From contig NZ_CP049040.1 of the NCBI RefSeq assembly GCF_011040495.1, positions 62,001 through 126,000 of the forward strand: a DNA stretch of 64,000 nt, read 5' to 3'. The translations under genes and the position numbers were made by a program. Position 1 is the stretch's first letter, and the number at the start of each line of letters is the position of its first letter. Positions 17,384 to 25,599 of the stretch are shown here, piece by piece. The notes beneath the pieces were generated by a model. That model did no database searches and was not told the origin of the DNA. It saw only the letters and a list, made by a program, of their open reading frames with translations. This DNA is from Pseudohalocynthiibacter aestuariivivens. Lineage in GTDB: Bacteria; Pseudomonadota; Alphaproteobacteria; Rhodobacterales; Rhodobacteraceae.

Positions 17384-18637
17384 ATGACCGTCACCAATTT
17401 TACCATCCCGACCGTGTTGGTCGCCATCGACATTTCCAAGCATCGGCATGAGGTGCTGATCAGCATTCCCGGCAAGAAGCGCCGGCGTCGACTGACGATT
17501 ACAAACACACTGGAAGATTTCGAGCGCTTGGCCACCACTCTCGCCAGCTACGACCTACCGGAGCGGATCGGGTTCGAAGCGACCGGCAATTATCACCGTG
17601 TCTTGGCTCACCATCTCGGACAGGCGGGGTTCGAGTTGAAGCTCGTGTCCTCCGTCGGTCTGGCGCGAACGCGAGAGGCCCTGCACAACAGCTGGGACAA
17701 GAACGATCCGAAGGACGCCCAGGTCATCCTGCACATGCTGGAGATCGGCGCCGTTCAGTTCTTTCACGATCCGCTGGTGACTGGGACCGCCGACACTCAG
17801 GAACTGTCGAAGACCCACGAGATCGTTTCACGCTCGAAGACTGAGCTTTGGCACCGCATGACGCATCATCTGCCGCTCTACTTCCCGGAGGCCGAACGAT
17901 TTCATCGGCACTCGAGAACCGACTGGTTTCTGGCATTCCTCGAGAAGTATCCATCACCACAAATGATCACGGCGATGAGCCGGGAGGCATTCGTTGCCGA
18001 TGCCTGGCAAGTGGTTGGACGCAAAGTGTCCAAAGAACGCTTACTTTCAGATATTTATGCGACTGCGGTTGGCTCAGTGGGGTTGCCGGTTCACCTCGAC
18101 TCCGACGCTGTCCGCATGTTCCGCCTCGTTCTGGCCGAAGGGCGCACTCTGGTTCGACAGCGCAACGAGATCGAAGTACGGGCCGTCGAGCTGCTGTCGG
18201 ACCTCCCCGATTATCAGCTGCTGACGACCATTCCCGGGATCGGCCCAATCAACGCCATGACCATCCTGGCCGAGGCCGGTGACCTGCGTCGGTTTCAGCA
18301 TCATCGCCAGTTCCTGAAGTTCTGCGGCATGGACCTCGCCACGGTCCAGTCCGGCATGTTCCGCGGCCAGAGCAGGATCTCGAAGTACGGCAATGCCCGG
18401 TTGCGTCGCACCCTCTGGATGGCCGGCCAGACCGCAGTGCTGAAGCGGACCAATAGCTTCCGCGACAAGTTCGAACGCTACATCTCGAAGGACCGGCACA
18501 ACGCCCATCTACGCCGCAAGGCTTACACCGCCATCGCGGCCAAGATGGCGCGCACCGTACACGCCGTGGTCAAACACGGCGAACCCTATCGCCCCTTCTT
18601 CGAGGGGGTGAGCCCAGGCGGAAGGACCTCTCTCTGA
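17384..18637 (+). CDS. IS110-family DEDD recombinase
   Basis: A 417-residue transposase. The N-terminal RuvC-like DEDD domain shows VAIDISKHRHEV (Asp), GFEATGNYHR (Glu) and KNDPKDAQV (two Asp). The C-terminal Tnp_20 domain has TIPGIGPINAMTILAEAGD and the conserved serine region QSGMFRGQSRISKYGN. This family works without classical terminal repeats and, in characterised members, uses an element-encoded bridge RNA to choose target and donor. The frame is complete and looks functional. Confidence 0.92.
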   Translation: MTVTNFTIPTVLVAIDISKHRHEVLISIPGKKRRRRLTITNTLEDFERLATTLASYDLPERIGFEATGNYHRVLAHHLGQAGFELKLVSSVGLARTREALHNSWDKNDPKDAQVILHMLEIGAVQFFHDPLVTGTADTQELSKTHEIVSRSKTELWHRMTHHLPLYFPEAERFHRHSRTDWFLAFLEKYPSPQMITAMSREAFVADAWQVVGRKVSKERLLSDIYATAVGSVGLPVHLDSDAVRMFRLVLAEGRTLVRQRNEIEVRAVELLSDLPDYQLLTTIPGIGPINAMTILAEAGDLRRFQHHRQFLKFCGMDLATVQSGMFRGQSRISKYGNARLRRTLWMAGQTAVLKRTNSFRDKFERYISKDRHNAHLRRKAYTAIAAKMARTVHAVVKHGEPYRPFFEGVSPGGRTSL

Positions 18638-18873
18638 CATGAGCCGTGGAGGCAGCCATCTGACCTCGTAGGTAATGTTCGGGCCTTCTGCTTGGGATTT
18701 GGAATCTCGTATTGAGGACGGTGAGGGCCGCCATCGTGCGTACCCTGTGTTTGCTATGGAAGAGATCATTTCTTGACGGCAGAGCCCGTCTGGGCAACCT
18801 TAACAGGGCATCTGGAGTACCAAATGCCCCAGGACCTGCTGACCTAAGCAGCCAGATTTTCCCGACATAGGAC
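18638..18873 (+). ncRNA. Candidate bridge-RNA region of the IS110-type element
   Basis: About 235 noncoding bases lie between the recombinase stop and the element end. They contain hairpins, for example GACGGCAGAGCCCGTC near 18775 and GGGCAT...ATGCCC near 18808-18832. In IS1111-type elements the bridge RNA comes from this 3' end; in IS110 proper it comes from the 5' end. The assignment is by position and folding only. I did not identify the guide loops. Confidence 0.35.
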
Positions 18874-18874
18874 G

Positions 18875-19461
18875 TTATCGGTGAGGATCGTGTGGATTCT
18901 GTAGGGCAGCGCCGCGATGAGATCGCGCAGGAATTGGGCGGCGGCCATCTTGCCGGCCTTTTTCTCCAGCCGCACGAAGGTGAATTTGGAGGTTCGGTCT
19001 ATGGCCACGAACATGTAAAGCTTACCCTCGGCCGTGCGCAGCTCGGCAATGTCGATGTGGACGTAACCGATGGGATAGCGCCGGAACTTCTTCTTCGGCC
19101 TGTCGCCCTCCATGTCCGGCAGGCGGTTGATGTCATGGCGCTGCAGGCACCGGTGCAGCGACGAGCGCGTCAGATGCGGGATGCTCGGCTGCAGGGCATA
19201 GAGGCAATCGTCCAGAGGCAGCAGCGTCTGGCGCCGGAAAGCGACGATGACAGCCTCTTCTTCGATGCTGAGAACCGTGGAACGGGCTTCCTTCGGCCCC
19301 ATCCGCGCGTCCTCGACCGTCTGACGTTTGCGCCACTTGGCGACGGTCTTGACGTTAACGCCCAACTCCCGGCTCAGCGCCGCGTTCGAAGCTTGCGATC
19401 ACTGTATTGCTGCTCGGATCGCGTGCGTGGTCGTGGCGCTACCGTGAAGAATTTGTCCCAT
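18875..19461 (-). pseudogene. IS481 transposase N-terminal half with a nonsense codon
   Basis: From the ATG at 19461 the translation MGQILHGSATTTHAIRAAIQ runs into a TGA (19399-19401), where the family has Arg. The frame then resumes SQASNAALSRELGVNVKTVA through the HTH and the integrase start (YVHIDIAELRTAEGKLYMFV) to TILTDN, where the IS110-type insertion interrupts it. The C-terminal half lies at 16894-17248. The gene is therefore disabled twice. Confidence 0.82.
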
Positions 19462-19711
19462 AGTGATTCCTTCTGATGGTCGCAGATCGCTAGACCATCA
19501 CATGCCGGGACTAAACACCTAGTTCAGTCAGTTCCGTCCGTCATTTGGGATATTGCCCGCCTCAGAGCGAGGACAGTTAATTTTCTCCTTAGTGTGACAT
19601 AGGCAAACCATTATTTGTTAATCATCGGCTTCGATGAATACTAGGTCTGCGAGATATAGTCGCGTGATGAACAGAAAGCCAACAATCAAAATCAAAACAG
19701 GAGGTAATCAC

Positions 19712-20692
19712 ATGACAGCACAACAAGATCGTAACCGAACGATCAATCCCCAACTCATGGCGCGTACCAAGAGCGGTACAATTCTGCCGTTTGCCGGGCG
19801 CCGTGAGAGTACTTGCAGCCGCGCCCGATTAGCGATGGGTACTGCGGCAATTGCGTTGGCCTCTTTCACTTTTCCCGGGTATGCGGGGGCTGAGGATATT
19901 GAAGTCGGCCTCATTGCCTATGCACCATTCTGCAAAGTTGCGGGCGACGAACCACAGGGGATAGAGCCAGAGATGCTCGCGGATGTTTCCGAACGGCTTG
20001 ACCTGAATTTCGAATACTCAGTATCGGACTTTGCCGGGCAGCTAGCCAGCGTCCAGGCCGGTCGCAATGACTTGGCTGTATGTCTTTTCTACTGGACTGA
20101 AGAGCGCGCCAAGAGGGGAGTTTATACAGACCCTATCATGTACGCACCAATTCAAGTAATGCAGCGCGAGGGCGGAAACATCACCAGTGTCAAACAAATG
20201 GAAGGTAAGACGATTGGCTCGATCACCGGGTACAGCTGGAATCCGGCATTGCAGGCTGTTCCCGGAGCAACCGTGCGTCTATATCCCGAATATCCAGCGC
20301 TTTTGGCGGACGTGGCTAGCGGTCGGGTGGATGTCGCCCCCGCGGATGCGCTGGTGAACGACGCTGCCATCAAGGCGCGCCCGGATTGGAATCTGCAGAT
20401 CAGCGACCTCGAGGTGCCGACCGCTGAGGAGATTCAGTCACACCCGGAGTACAAGCTGTTGCGCCCCAGCCAGATCGCATGGTACTTGAGAAAGGACCGA
20501 TCCGAACTGGCGAATGAGCTGACCGCGGCAATCAATGAAATGTATGCCGATGGCAGCATCGCGTCTCTATTGAGTAAGTACGGTATTGAAGATACAACTG
20601 TCTGGCTGACACCACCAGGTGACTACATCGCAGAGGAACGCCGTGGTGTGGACCGTCCCGATGACTGGCAGCCACCCTCGGTCGGCAACTGA
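19712..20692 (+). CDS. Amino-acid ABC transporter substrate-binding protein (SBP_bac_3)
   Basis: A 326-residue periplasmic protein. The start at 19712 is preceded 7 bases upstream by AGGAGG, although the frame is open to 19634. The N-terminal leader is unusually long (about 65 residues) before the hydrophobic stretch LAMGTAAIALASFTFPGYAGA, so the signal peptide is extended. The mature part (VGLIAYAPFCKVAGDEPQGI, then EPEMLADVSERLDL) is typical of polar-amino-acid binding proteins. It heads an importer operon with the permease that follows. Confidence 0.87.
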   Translation: MTAQQDRNRTINPQLMARTKSGTILPFAGRRESTCSRARLAMGTAAIALASFTFPGYAGAEDIEVGLIAYAPFCKVAGDEPQGIEPEMLADVSERLDLNFEYSVSDFAGQLASVQAGRNDLAVCLFYWTEERAKRGVYTDPIMYAPIQVMQREGGNITSVKQMEGKTIGSITGYSWNPALQAVPGATVRLYPEYPALLADVASGRVDVAPADALVNDAAIKARPDWNLQISDLEVPTAEEIQSHPEYKLLRPSQIAWYLRKDRSELANELTAAINEMYADGSIASLLSKYGIEDTTVWLTPPGDYIAEERRGVDRPDDWQPPSVGN

Positions 20693-20694
20693 AA

Positions 20695-21447
20695 ATGGGA
20701 GGAATAGACTGGGGTTCGTACGCCCCGAGACTGCTTGATGGCGCGTTGCGCACGTTAAGCTTCGCGGCTGTGAGTTTCCTAGGGGCGAACTTGCTTGGTA
20801 TTGTAGTTGCGCTCGCGCGGCAGAGCCGCTGGCTGATGCTGCGCGGCGTAGCATGTACGTATACCGAGATCATCAAGAACACTCCGATTCTGACTGGCCT
20901 ATTCATTGTCTACTTTGGTCTGACGTCAGCAAACATTGTCCTCAGCGCGTTTGCAGCGGGTTGTCTGAACCTATCGTTGTTTTATGCCGCTTACATCGCC
21001 GAAATCTATCGAGGCAGCCTGGTCAGCGTGGGCCGCGGCCAATACGAGGGCGCGCAGGCGGTTGGGCTGTCCACCGCGAAGACGCTACGTTTCATAGTTC
21101 TTCCACAGGCAGCTCAGGTGGCACTTCCCGGTTTGGGAACGATGCTTGTCGACATGCTGAAGGCAACGGCACTACTCGTAACGATCTCTGGGGCGGAACT
21201 GATGACCATTGGTCAAGCAATCACTTCCGAAACGTTCAGGGCGCTTGAGGTTTACCTTGTGCTGGGGGCCATCTATTTTGCCATGTGCTTTCCGTTGTCG
21301 CAGGCTACAGCAAAGCTCGAACGGGCACTGAGTTCGGGCACGCCCATCACCTTTCGACGGCGGCGGACGTATCGACAGATCGTCGCCAAGCTCGGGTCGG
21401 ATGTCGAACAGGGTGTTCGGCGCGCGTCTACGGGAGATTGGGGGTAA
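20695..21447 (+). CDS. Amino-acid ABC transporter permease (HisM/GlnP type)
   Basis: A 250-residue inner-membrane protein starting two bases after the binding-protein stop. It has about five hydrophobic helices, the N-terminal HisMQ pattern (GALRTLSFAAVSFLGANLLG) and the EAA loop GRGQYEGAQAVGLSTAKTLR. The stop is followed as TAATGA by the edge of an IS at 21451, so a coupled next gene may have begun at the ATG of 21447-21449. No second permease or ATPase of this system remains here. Confidence 0.87.
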   Translation: MGGIDWGSYAPRLLDGALRTLSFAAVSFLGANLLGIVVALARQSRWLMLRGVACTYTEIIKNTPILTGLFIVYFGLTSANIVLSAFAAGCLNLSLFYAAYIAEIYRGSLVSVGRGQYEGAQAVGLSTAKTLRFIVLPQAAQVALPGLGTMLVDMLKATALLVTISGAELMTIGQAITSETFRALEVYLVLGAIYFAMCFPLSQATAKLERALSSGTPITFRRRRTYRQIVAKLGSDVEQGVRRASTGDWG

Positions 21448-21450
21448 TGA

Positions 21451-22957
21451 GTCCGTCCTGAACATCGCTGTCAGGTCGTCAGTATATAGACCTGAACCCT
21501 TCGATCGCGTGCCATTTCCGCGTCAGCGGTCATGCAGGTTTGGCAGACCACCCAAATCAATTGGCGCAAAAAGACCCTCAGGTGCCTGAGGATCATGCGG
21601 ATGTTGTGGCCGCAACCGCAAAGCACGGCGAAGAGCGCGTCGCCTTCGGTCCCTTTCAAGGTGCTTCGCGTCAGGCGACCGTCATTTTTCATGTGCCCGA
21701 TCATCGGCTCGATGGCACTTCGCCGTCGCAAGAGCCTGGCGATGGTCCTGGTGACGCCACGCTTGGCACCGCTGATGAAGACCTTCACGTTCTCAATGCC
21801 GTGGCCGCGGTATCCGCGATCAACAAAGGTCATGTCTGGCCGTTGATCGGTCAGGATTTCAACCTGCTCCAGCGCCTCGGCCAGCGTGTGGCCGTCGTAG
21901 GGATTGCCCGGCAGCGCCCGCATCCCCACCACGAAGCCACCCCGGTTGGTCGTAGCCACGCTGACCTTCGTGCCGAACTCGTAGCGCTTGTGCGCCTTGC
22001 CCTTGGAGATGCAATCCACCGCCGGCTCATGCAGGCTGTAAAGCTTCCTCTTGTCCTTCGGCTTCTGCGCCAGCAGCCGGTTCACCAGCGCGATCATTTC
22101 TTCCAGACGTACCTTCAGAGTTCCGTCCGGAACCTGGTCCAATTGTCGCTCGATGTCGCGCAGCACCCGGCCGGTGTAGCCCTTGAGCCGACGCAATGCC
22201 TTGCGCATCCGTTTGAACTGGCGGGCATGGGCATAGCGCCCGACCTGTCCAGCCAGCCGGGGCGCCAGGCGGTTGTAGTTCTGCCGCAGGCCGATCCCGG
22301 CCTCGCGGGCCAGCCCGACCAGCTTGCGCCGCGCCGTCTCATACAGCCGGGCATCGGTGGGATGGGCGATGTTCTTTTCCATCACGGTGGTATCGACGGT
22401 GACCCGCTTGAGGTCATTGCCCTTCACTGCCCCGGCGCGCTTCCCGGCTTCGATCGTCTCGGTCAGCATCCATTCGACACCCTCCTCGCCGATCCGGTTG
22501 CGCCAGCGGGTCATAGAGGACGGATCAATCGGCAGACGATGCTGAAAGAACGTCTCGCCGCAGAAATGCTGCCAATACGGGTTCTCGGCCCATCGCGCCA
22601 CGACCGCCTCATCCGAGAGCGCGAAAGCATGCTGAAGATACAGAAGCCCCGCCACAAGACGCGGAGAGGTAGCGGGACGACCGGTATGGGAAGGAAAGAG
22701 CTCGGTCCATTCCCGTTCGAAGACCTCCCAGTCAATCAGGGTTTCCAGCTTCACCAGTTCGTGGCGCATGTCGATCATCTCAACCAATCGGGCGCGCAGG
22801 AGATCGTCTTGTTCCGGAGGGGGCTTTCGCGGCTTCATATCATAGCTCGAAATTGCAGGGTTCCTGCCCGGATAATACGAAATCCTGCGATTCCTGCCTA
22901 ACAAATTCGCGTCATATCCAAGCAAAATCAAACGGATAAGAGTTGTTCAGAGTGGAC
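21451..22957 (-). mobile_element. 1507-bp IS5-superfamily element, copy 1
   Basis: Bounded by GTCCGTCCTGAACA and TGTTCAGAGTGGAC, with one full-length transposase. The same 1507-bp element recurs at 45226-46732 (+) and 56079-57585 (-) with an identical predicted protein. Unlike the other copies, the 6-base flanks differ (TAATGA left, TCGTTA right), so a deletion or recombination has removed one original flank. Confidence 0.9.
21471..22931 (-). CDS. IS5-superfamily DDE transposase, copy 1
   Basis: A 486-residue transposase. The N-terminal DUF772-like part (GRPATSPRLVAGLLYLQHAF) is followed by the DDE core: VTVDTTVMEKNI (Asp), DMTFVDRGYRGHG (Asp) and RSAIEPMIGHMKNDGRL (Glu). A methionine at codon 32 (MKPRKPPPEQ, 22838) is an alternative start. 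A long antisense frame also exists but is an artefact of the codon bias. Confidence 0.92.
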   Translation of the reverse strand: MILLGYDANLLGRNRRISYYPGRNPAISSYDMKPRKPPPEQDDLLRARLVEMIDMRHELVKLETLIDWEVFEREWTELFPSHTGRPATSPRLVAGLLYLQHAFALSDEAVVARWAENPYWQHFCGETFFQHRLPIDPSSMTRWRNRIGEEGVEWMLTETIEAGKRAGAVKGNDLKRVTVDTTVMEKNIAHPTDARLYETARRKLVGLAREAGIGLRQNYNRLAPRLAGQVGRYAHARQFKRMRKALRRLKGYTGRVLRDIERQLDQVPDGTLKVRLEEMIALVNRLLAQKPKDKRKLYSLHEPAVDCISKGKAHKRYEFGTKVSVATTNRGGFVVGMRALPGNPYDGHTLAEALEQVEILTDQRPDMTFVDRGYRGHGIENVKVFISGAKRGVTRTIARLLRRRSAIEPMIGHMKNDGRLTRSTLKGTEGDALFAVLCGCGHNIRMILRHLRVFLRQLIWVVCQTCMTADAEMARDRRVQVYILTT

Positions 22958-23278
22958 TCGTTAGCTTGGCGCAGCTCGCGAACCTCACGTTCGAGGGATT
23001 TGATCCGATCCCGTTCTTCAGTGGTCACGCCGTCGCGCATGCCACTGTCCTTTTCGGCCTGCTTGACCCATCCGCTCAAGGTCTGGGGAATACAGCCAAT
23101 TTTTGGTGCAATGGCCGCAATCGCGCCCGCCTGCGTTTCGTAGGAGCCTTGATGCTCGAACACCATCCGGACCGCCCGTGCGCGGACCTCGGGCGAGTAG
23201 CGATTTGCCATTTTGCTTTTTGTCATAACCATCATCCTTACTTAAGTTGATGGTCTCCGACAAACTCGGGGCGATTCA
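22958..23278 (-). mobile_element. IS3-family remnant: left end and orfA fragment
   Basis: The left end reads TGAATCGCCCCGAGTTTGTC from 23278 inward. OrfA from 23235 shows the HTH block RYSPEVRARAVRMVFEHQGS, then TLSGWVKQAEKDSG and the zipper IKSLEREVRELRQANE. It breaks exactly at the border of IS copy 1. All of orfB is missing, in line with a deletion next to that IS. Confidence 0.82.
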
Positions 23279-23700
23279 GTCCGTGCGATGGCACCCGAGG
23301 CGACCAGCGCCGTGCTCACTCCAATCGCAGCGTGACCGCACATCGGCAAATGGCCTCCGGCACAGATGAACAGAAGGCCGACATCGGTGTCTGGCTGCAA
23401 CGGTGGTTGAATGATTGCTCCGCACATCGCCGAGTGCCCGCGCGGCTCGTACATAAGCAGGCGACGAACATCGTCGTCGCTATGCTGCAGGTATTGCATG
23501 CGTTCAAGCATGGTCGCCCCGGGCAGAACCCCGACTCCATGCGTGACAATTCGGGTTGGCATACCTGCCGTATGGGTCTCGATCGTTGAATAAACGCCTG
23601 CGCCCGCGACCGCATCGATTGGCTCAGTCAGAGCGAACCGACTGAGATCCAGCGCCACGCGGGCGCGGTCCAGCCACGTGAACATTGCGGGGTTGGCCAT
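23279..23700 (-). pseudogene. Proline racemase / hydroxyproline epimerase family, N-terminal half
   Basis: About 140 codons remain. IETHTAGMPTRIVTHGVGVL and LMYEPRGHSAMCGAIIQPP are the family's N-terminal blocks, and GHLPMCGHAAIGVSTALVAS carries the first catalytic cysteine. The gene is cut at 23278 by the IS3 left end, so the domain with the second cysteine is gone. About 30 residues before the family start are unusual, and a start nearer VYSTIETH is possible. Located near an amino-acid importer, it suggests a lost imino-acid pathway. Confidence 0.82.
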
Positions 23701-23850
23701 TACCTTACCTCTCAGAAACTCCTAACCAAATGCCGGAAAAGACCTGACGTTGAAAGCGCAGCAACACGATACTTGAGGCAGGCAGGATTCAGCACCTGCA
23801 GATGATATCAAGAAAAGCCGCCGATTGTTACACTCGACCGAAGCATCAGT

Positions 23851-24209
23851 CTACTCAGGCAATTCCACCATCGCTTCAATTTCAGCAAGCAGCCCCCGCA
23901 ACAGTTGCGCTCCCACCGTCGTGCGAGCGGGAAAGCCCTCGGTGAAGAATTGGCTATAGGCTTTGTTGAATTCCTCCCAGTTTCCCGGATCCGAGAGGAA
24001 GCATAGGCAGCGGATCACCGATTTCCGCGTCACCGCCAACTTCTTGAGCGCGACGTCAAGCTCTTCGAGCTTTGCGAACGTCTGCTCACGTACCGTTTCC
24101 GGCGTGCCGGGTCGGAGCCAACCTGTCCGGCCAATATCGCTATCCTGCCTGTGGCAACAACCGCCAAGGACAGCGACAAATCACCATCATAAGCTACACG
24201 TTGGGCCAT
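23851..24209 (-). pseudogene. RidA-family gene broken by a frameshift
   Basis: From the ATG at 24209 the frame reads MAQRVAYDGDLSLSLAVVAT to LAGQVGSDPA, then drifts out. The continuation ETVREQTFAKLEELDVALKK, then VIRCLCFLSDPGNWEEFNK, FPARTTVGAQLLRG and EAMVELPE, is in a different frame. The indel is near 24110. The 150 bases before the racemase fragment hold no recognisable gene. Confidence 0.75.
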
Positions 24210-24300
24210 GGCGGGAATCCCCCAAATGTTTGGCTAGTTCCTTGCTGATCACAACCCGCAGGGAGCATCGACATGCTTTTTCTTTTTGGTTTCAAGCATT

Positions 24301-24415
24301 TCAGCCGACCTTTTCGGGGACGATGGCTGGTTGGCCATCTCGTGTCACCGCTAGGCCCCGCTTGAGAGCGGCCTGGAGTTCCTGGGGTTCTGTCGCAAAG
24401 CTTTTTTGACGATTG
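24301..24415 (-). pseudogene. Thiamine-diphosphate enzyme C-terminal scrap
   Basis: The short translation SFATEPQELQAALKRGLAVT followed by RDGQPAIV resembles the very end of acetolactate-synthase-like ThDP enzymes. Nothing else of the gene remains; it is bordered by IS scraps. Tentative. Confidence 0.4.
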
Positions 24416-24436
24416 ACTACCGCTCTCTGGACACAT

Positions 24437-24540
24437 TTATGCTGCGAGCGCCGCAAACTGCTGGAACATGGTGAGCTCGTTGCCGTCAAGTTGGCCCTTT
24501 CGGATCATGTGCGCGGTCTCGATCCCAGCCAGGGTTGCTC
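24437..24540 (-). pseudogene. IS6-family transposase C-terminal scrap
   Basis: ATLAGIETAHMIRKGQLDGN followed by FQQFAALAA-stop is the characteristic IS6 transposase tail. It begins exactly where the IS1380 scrap on the other strand begins (24540), marking a junction. Confidence 0.65.
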
Positions 24541-24758
24541 TAGAGCCTGATGCCGAGACAGGGGCGGCGCTGTGCTCGCAGCCCACGATCTCGCGAATGG
24601 AGAACCCGGCCGACACACGGGTGCTCACCCGGATGGCGCATGAGATGGTCCGATTTTACTGCGCTTCCTTTGCTCGCCCGCCCCAGCAGATCGTGCTGGA
24701 TATCGATGACACTTTCGATGTCGCGCACGGTCATCAGCAGCTGCGACTGTTCAACGCG
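24540..24758 (+). pseudogene. IS1380-family transposase internal scrap
   Basis: The translation CSQPTISRMENPADTRVL through IVLDIDDTFDVAHGHQQLRL matches the first Asp region of IS1380 transposases. It has no start and loses similarity after LFNA. From 24759 to 24970 I see no gene. Confidence 0.65.
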
Positions 24759-24970
24759 CTCGCGCCGCCACACCCGGCATGACGCAAACATCACGCCCCG
24801 CCAACCCTGAAACAGCAACCCGAAAAGCTCCAGATAACACCGCCGGCCGTCGGGAAAGCCCGGACGAAGCCACCGCGTGCATACTCCATCAGAGGACTGC
24901 GGAGAACATGGTGTCAGGCCCGTCAACACAAGCGTCGTGAATTATCTGGGTTAACAAGGAGCGCGGCCGA

Positions 24971-25534
24971 TCAAACTCCTTCCCAGCGTTTGACGATCTT
25001 GGTGTCCAGGCCAAAAAGATCGAGAACCCGCCCAACCGTGTGGTTGACGATATCGTCGACGGTTTGCGGAGCGTTGTAGAACGCCGGCATAGGCGGCGCG
25101 ATTACCGCTCCCAGCTGCGCCGCCTCGTAGAGGAGCTTGCAATGCCCGACATGCAGAGGCGTCTCGCGTGGCACTAGCACCAACTTGCGGTTTTCCTTAA
25201 GCACTACATCTGCGGCCCTGACCAGCAGGCTGTCGGCGTAGGAAGTCACGATCGCCGAGAGAGACTTGATCGAACAGGGCATGACGATCATGCCGTCAGT
25301 CCTGAGGGAGCCGCTCGAAATGGAGGCGGCCTGGTTGCGGTAGCTGTGCACCACATCAGCCAATTTCTGGACCTCCTTGTAGGTATAGGAGGTTTCGATC
25401 TCGACGTTCTGCTTGGCATTCGGCGACATGACCAGATGCGTTTCCACATCATCGATGGCCCCCAGAACCTCCAGTAGGCGAATTCCGTAGATGGCCCCGC
25501 TGGAGCCGCTCATCCCGACGATCAACTTCTTCAT
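24971..25534 (-). CDS. ubiX: UbiX-like flavin prenyltransferase
   Basis: A 187-residue flavoprotein of the UbiX/Pad1 family: N-terminal IVGMSGSSGAIYGIRLLEVL, central VMPCSIKSLSAIVTSYADSL, and late VLVPRETPLHVGHCKLLYEA and PPMPAFYNAPQTVDDIVNHT. It attaches a dimethylallyl group to FMN to make prenylated FMN, the cofactor of UbiD decarboxylases. It lies 65 bases downstream of a UbiD gene on the same strand, so it most likely serves that enzyme rather than ubiquinone synthesis. Confidence 0.92.
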   Translation of the reverse strand: MKKLIVGMSGSSGAIYGIRLLEVLGAIDDVETHLVMSPNAKQNVEIETSYTYKEVQKLADVVHSYRNQAASISSGSLRTDGMIVMPCSIKSLSAIVTSYADSLLVRAADVVLKENRKLVLVPRETPLHVGHCKLLYEAAQLGAVIAPPMPAFYNAPQTVDDIVNHTVGRVLDLFGLDTKIVKRWEGV

Positions 25535-25599
25535 TCTTCCTCCGGAAATGTCCGATGCGCACTCCGGGACGATGTCATCGGTTCCGGAGAGTCGTGATG

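Larger units (their letters stand above)
17251..18873 (+). mobile_element. IS110/IS1111-type element inserted in IS481
   Basis: The target IS481 reading frame is rejoined perfectly (ACCGATAAC + GGCATCCAG, coding TDNGIQ) if about 1.62 kb is removed, with a GT dinucleotide at both junctions (17249-17250 and 18874-18875). Sub-terminal inverted repeats CGTCGGGAA (near 17254) and TTCCCGACA (near 18860) are present, as in the IS1111 branch. There are no classical terminal repeats. Confidence 0.82.
16894..19517 (-). mobile_element. IS481-family element interrupted by an IS110-type element
   Basis: A perfect 23-bp terminal inverted repeat, TGTTTAGTCCCGGCATGTGA plus TGG, occupies 16894-16916 and (inverted) 19495-19517. 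Removing the 1.6-kb insertion leaves an element of about 1 kb, the normal IS481 size. The flanks (left CTCGA, right CCTAG) show no target duplication, so the neighbourhood has been deleted or recombined. Confidence 0.85.

Noticed and set aside
21540..22901. 453-codon open frame antisense to the 1507-bp IS transposase (also at 45282-46643 and 56168-57529)
   Set aside because: It mirrors the transposase exactly in all copies, has no family motifs, and is explained by high-GC codon bias.
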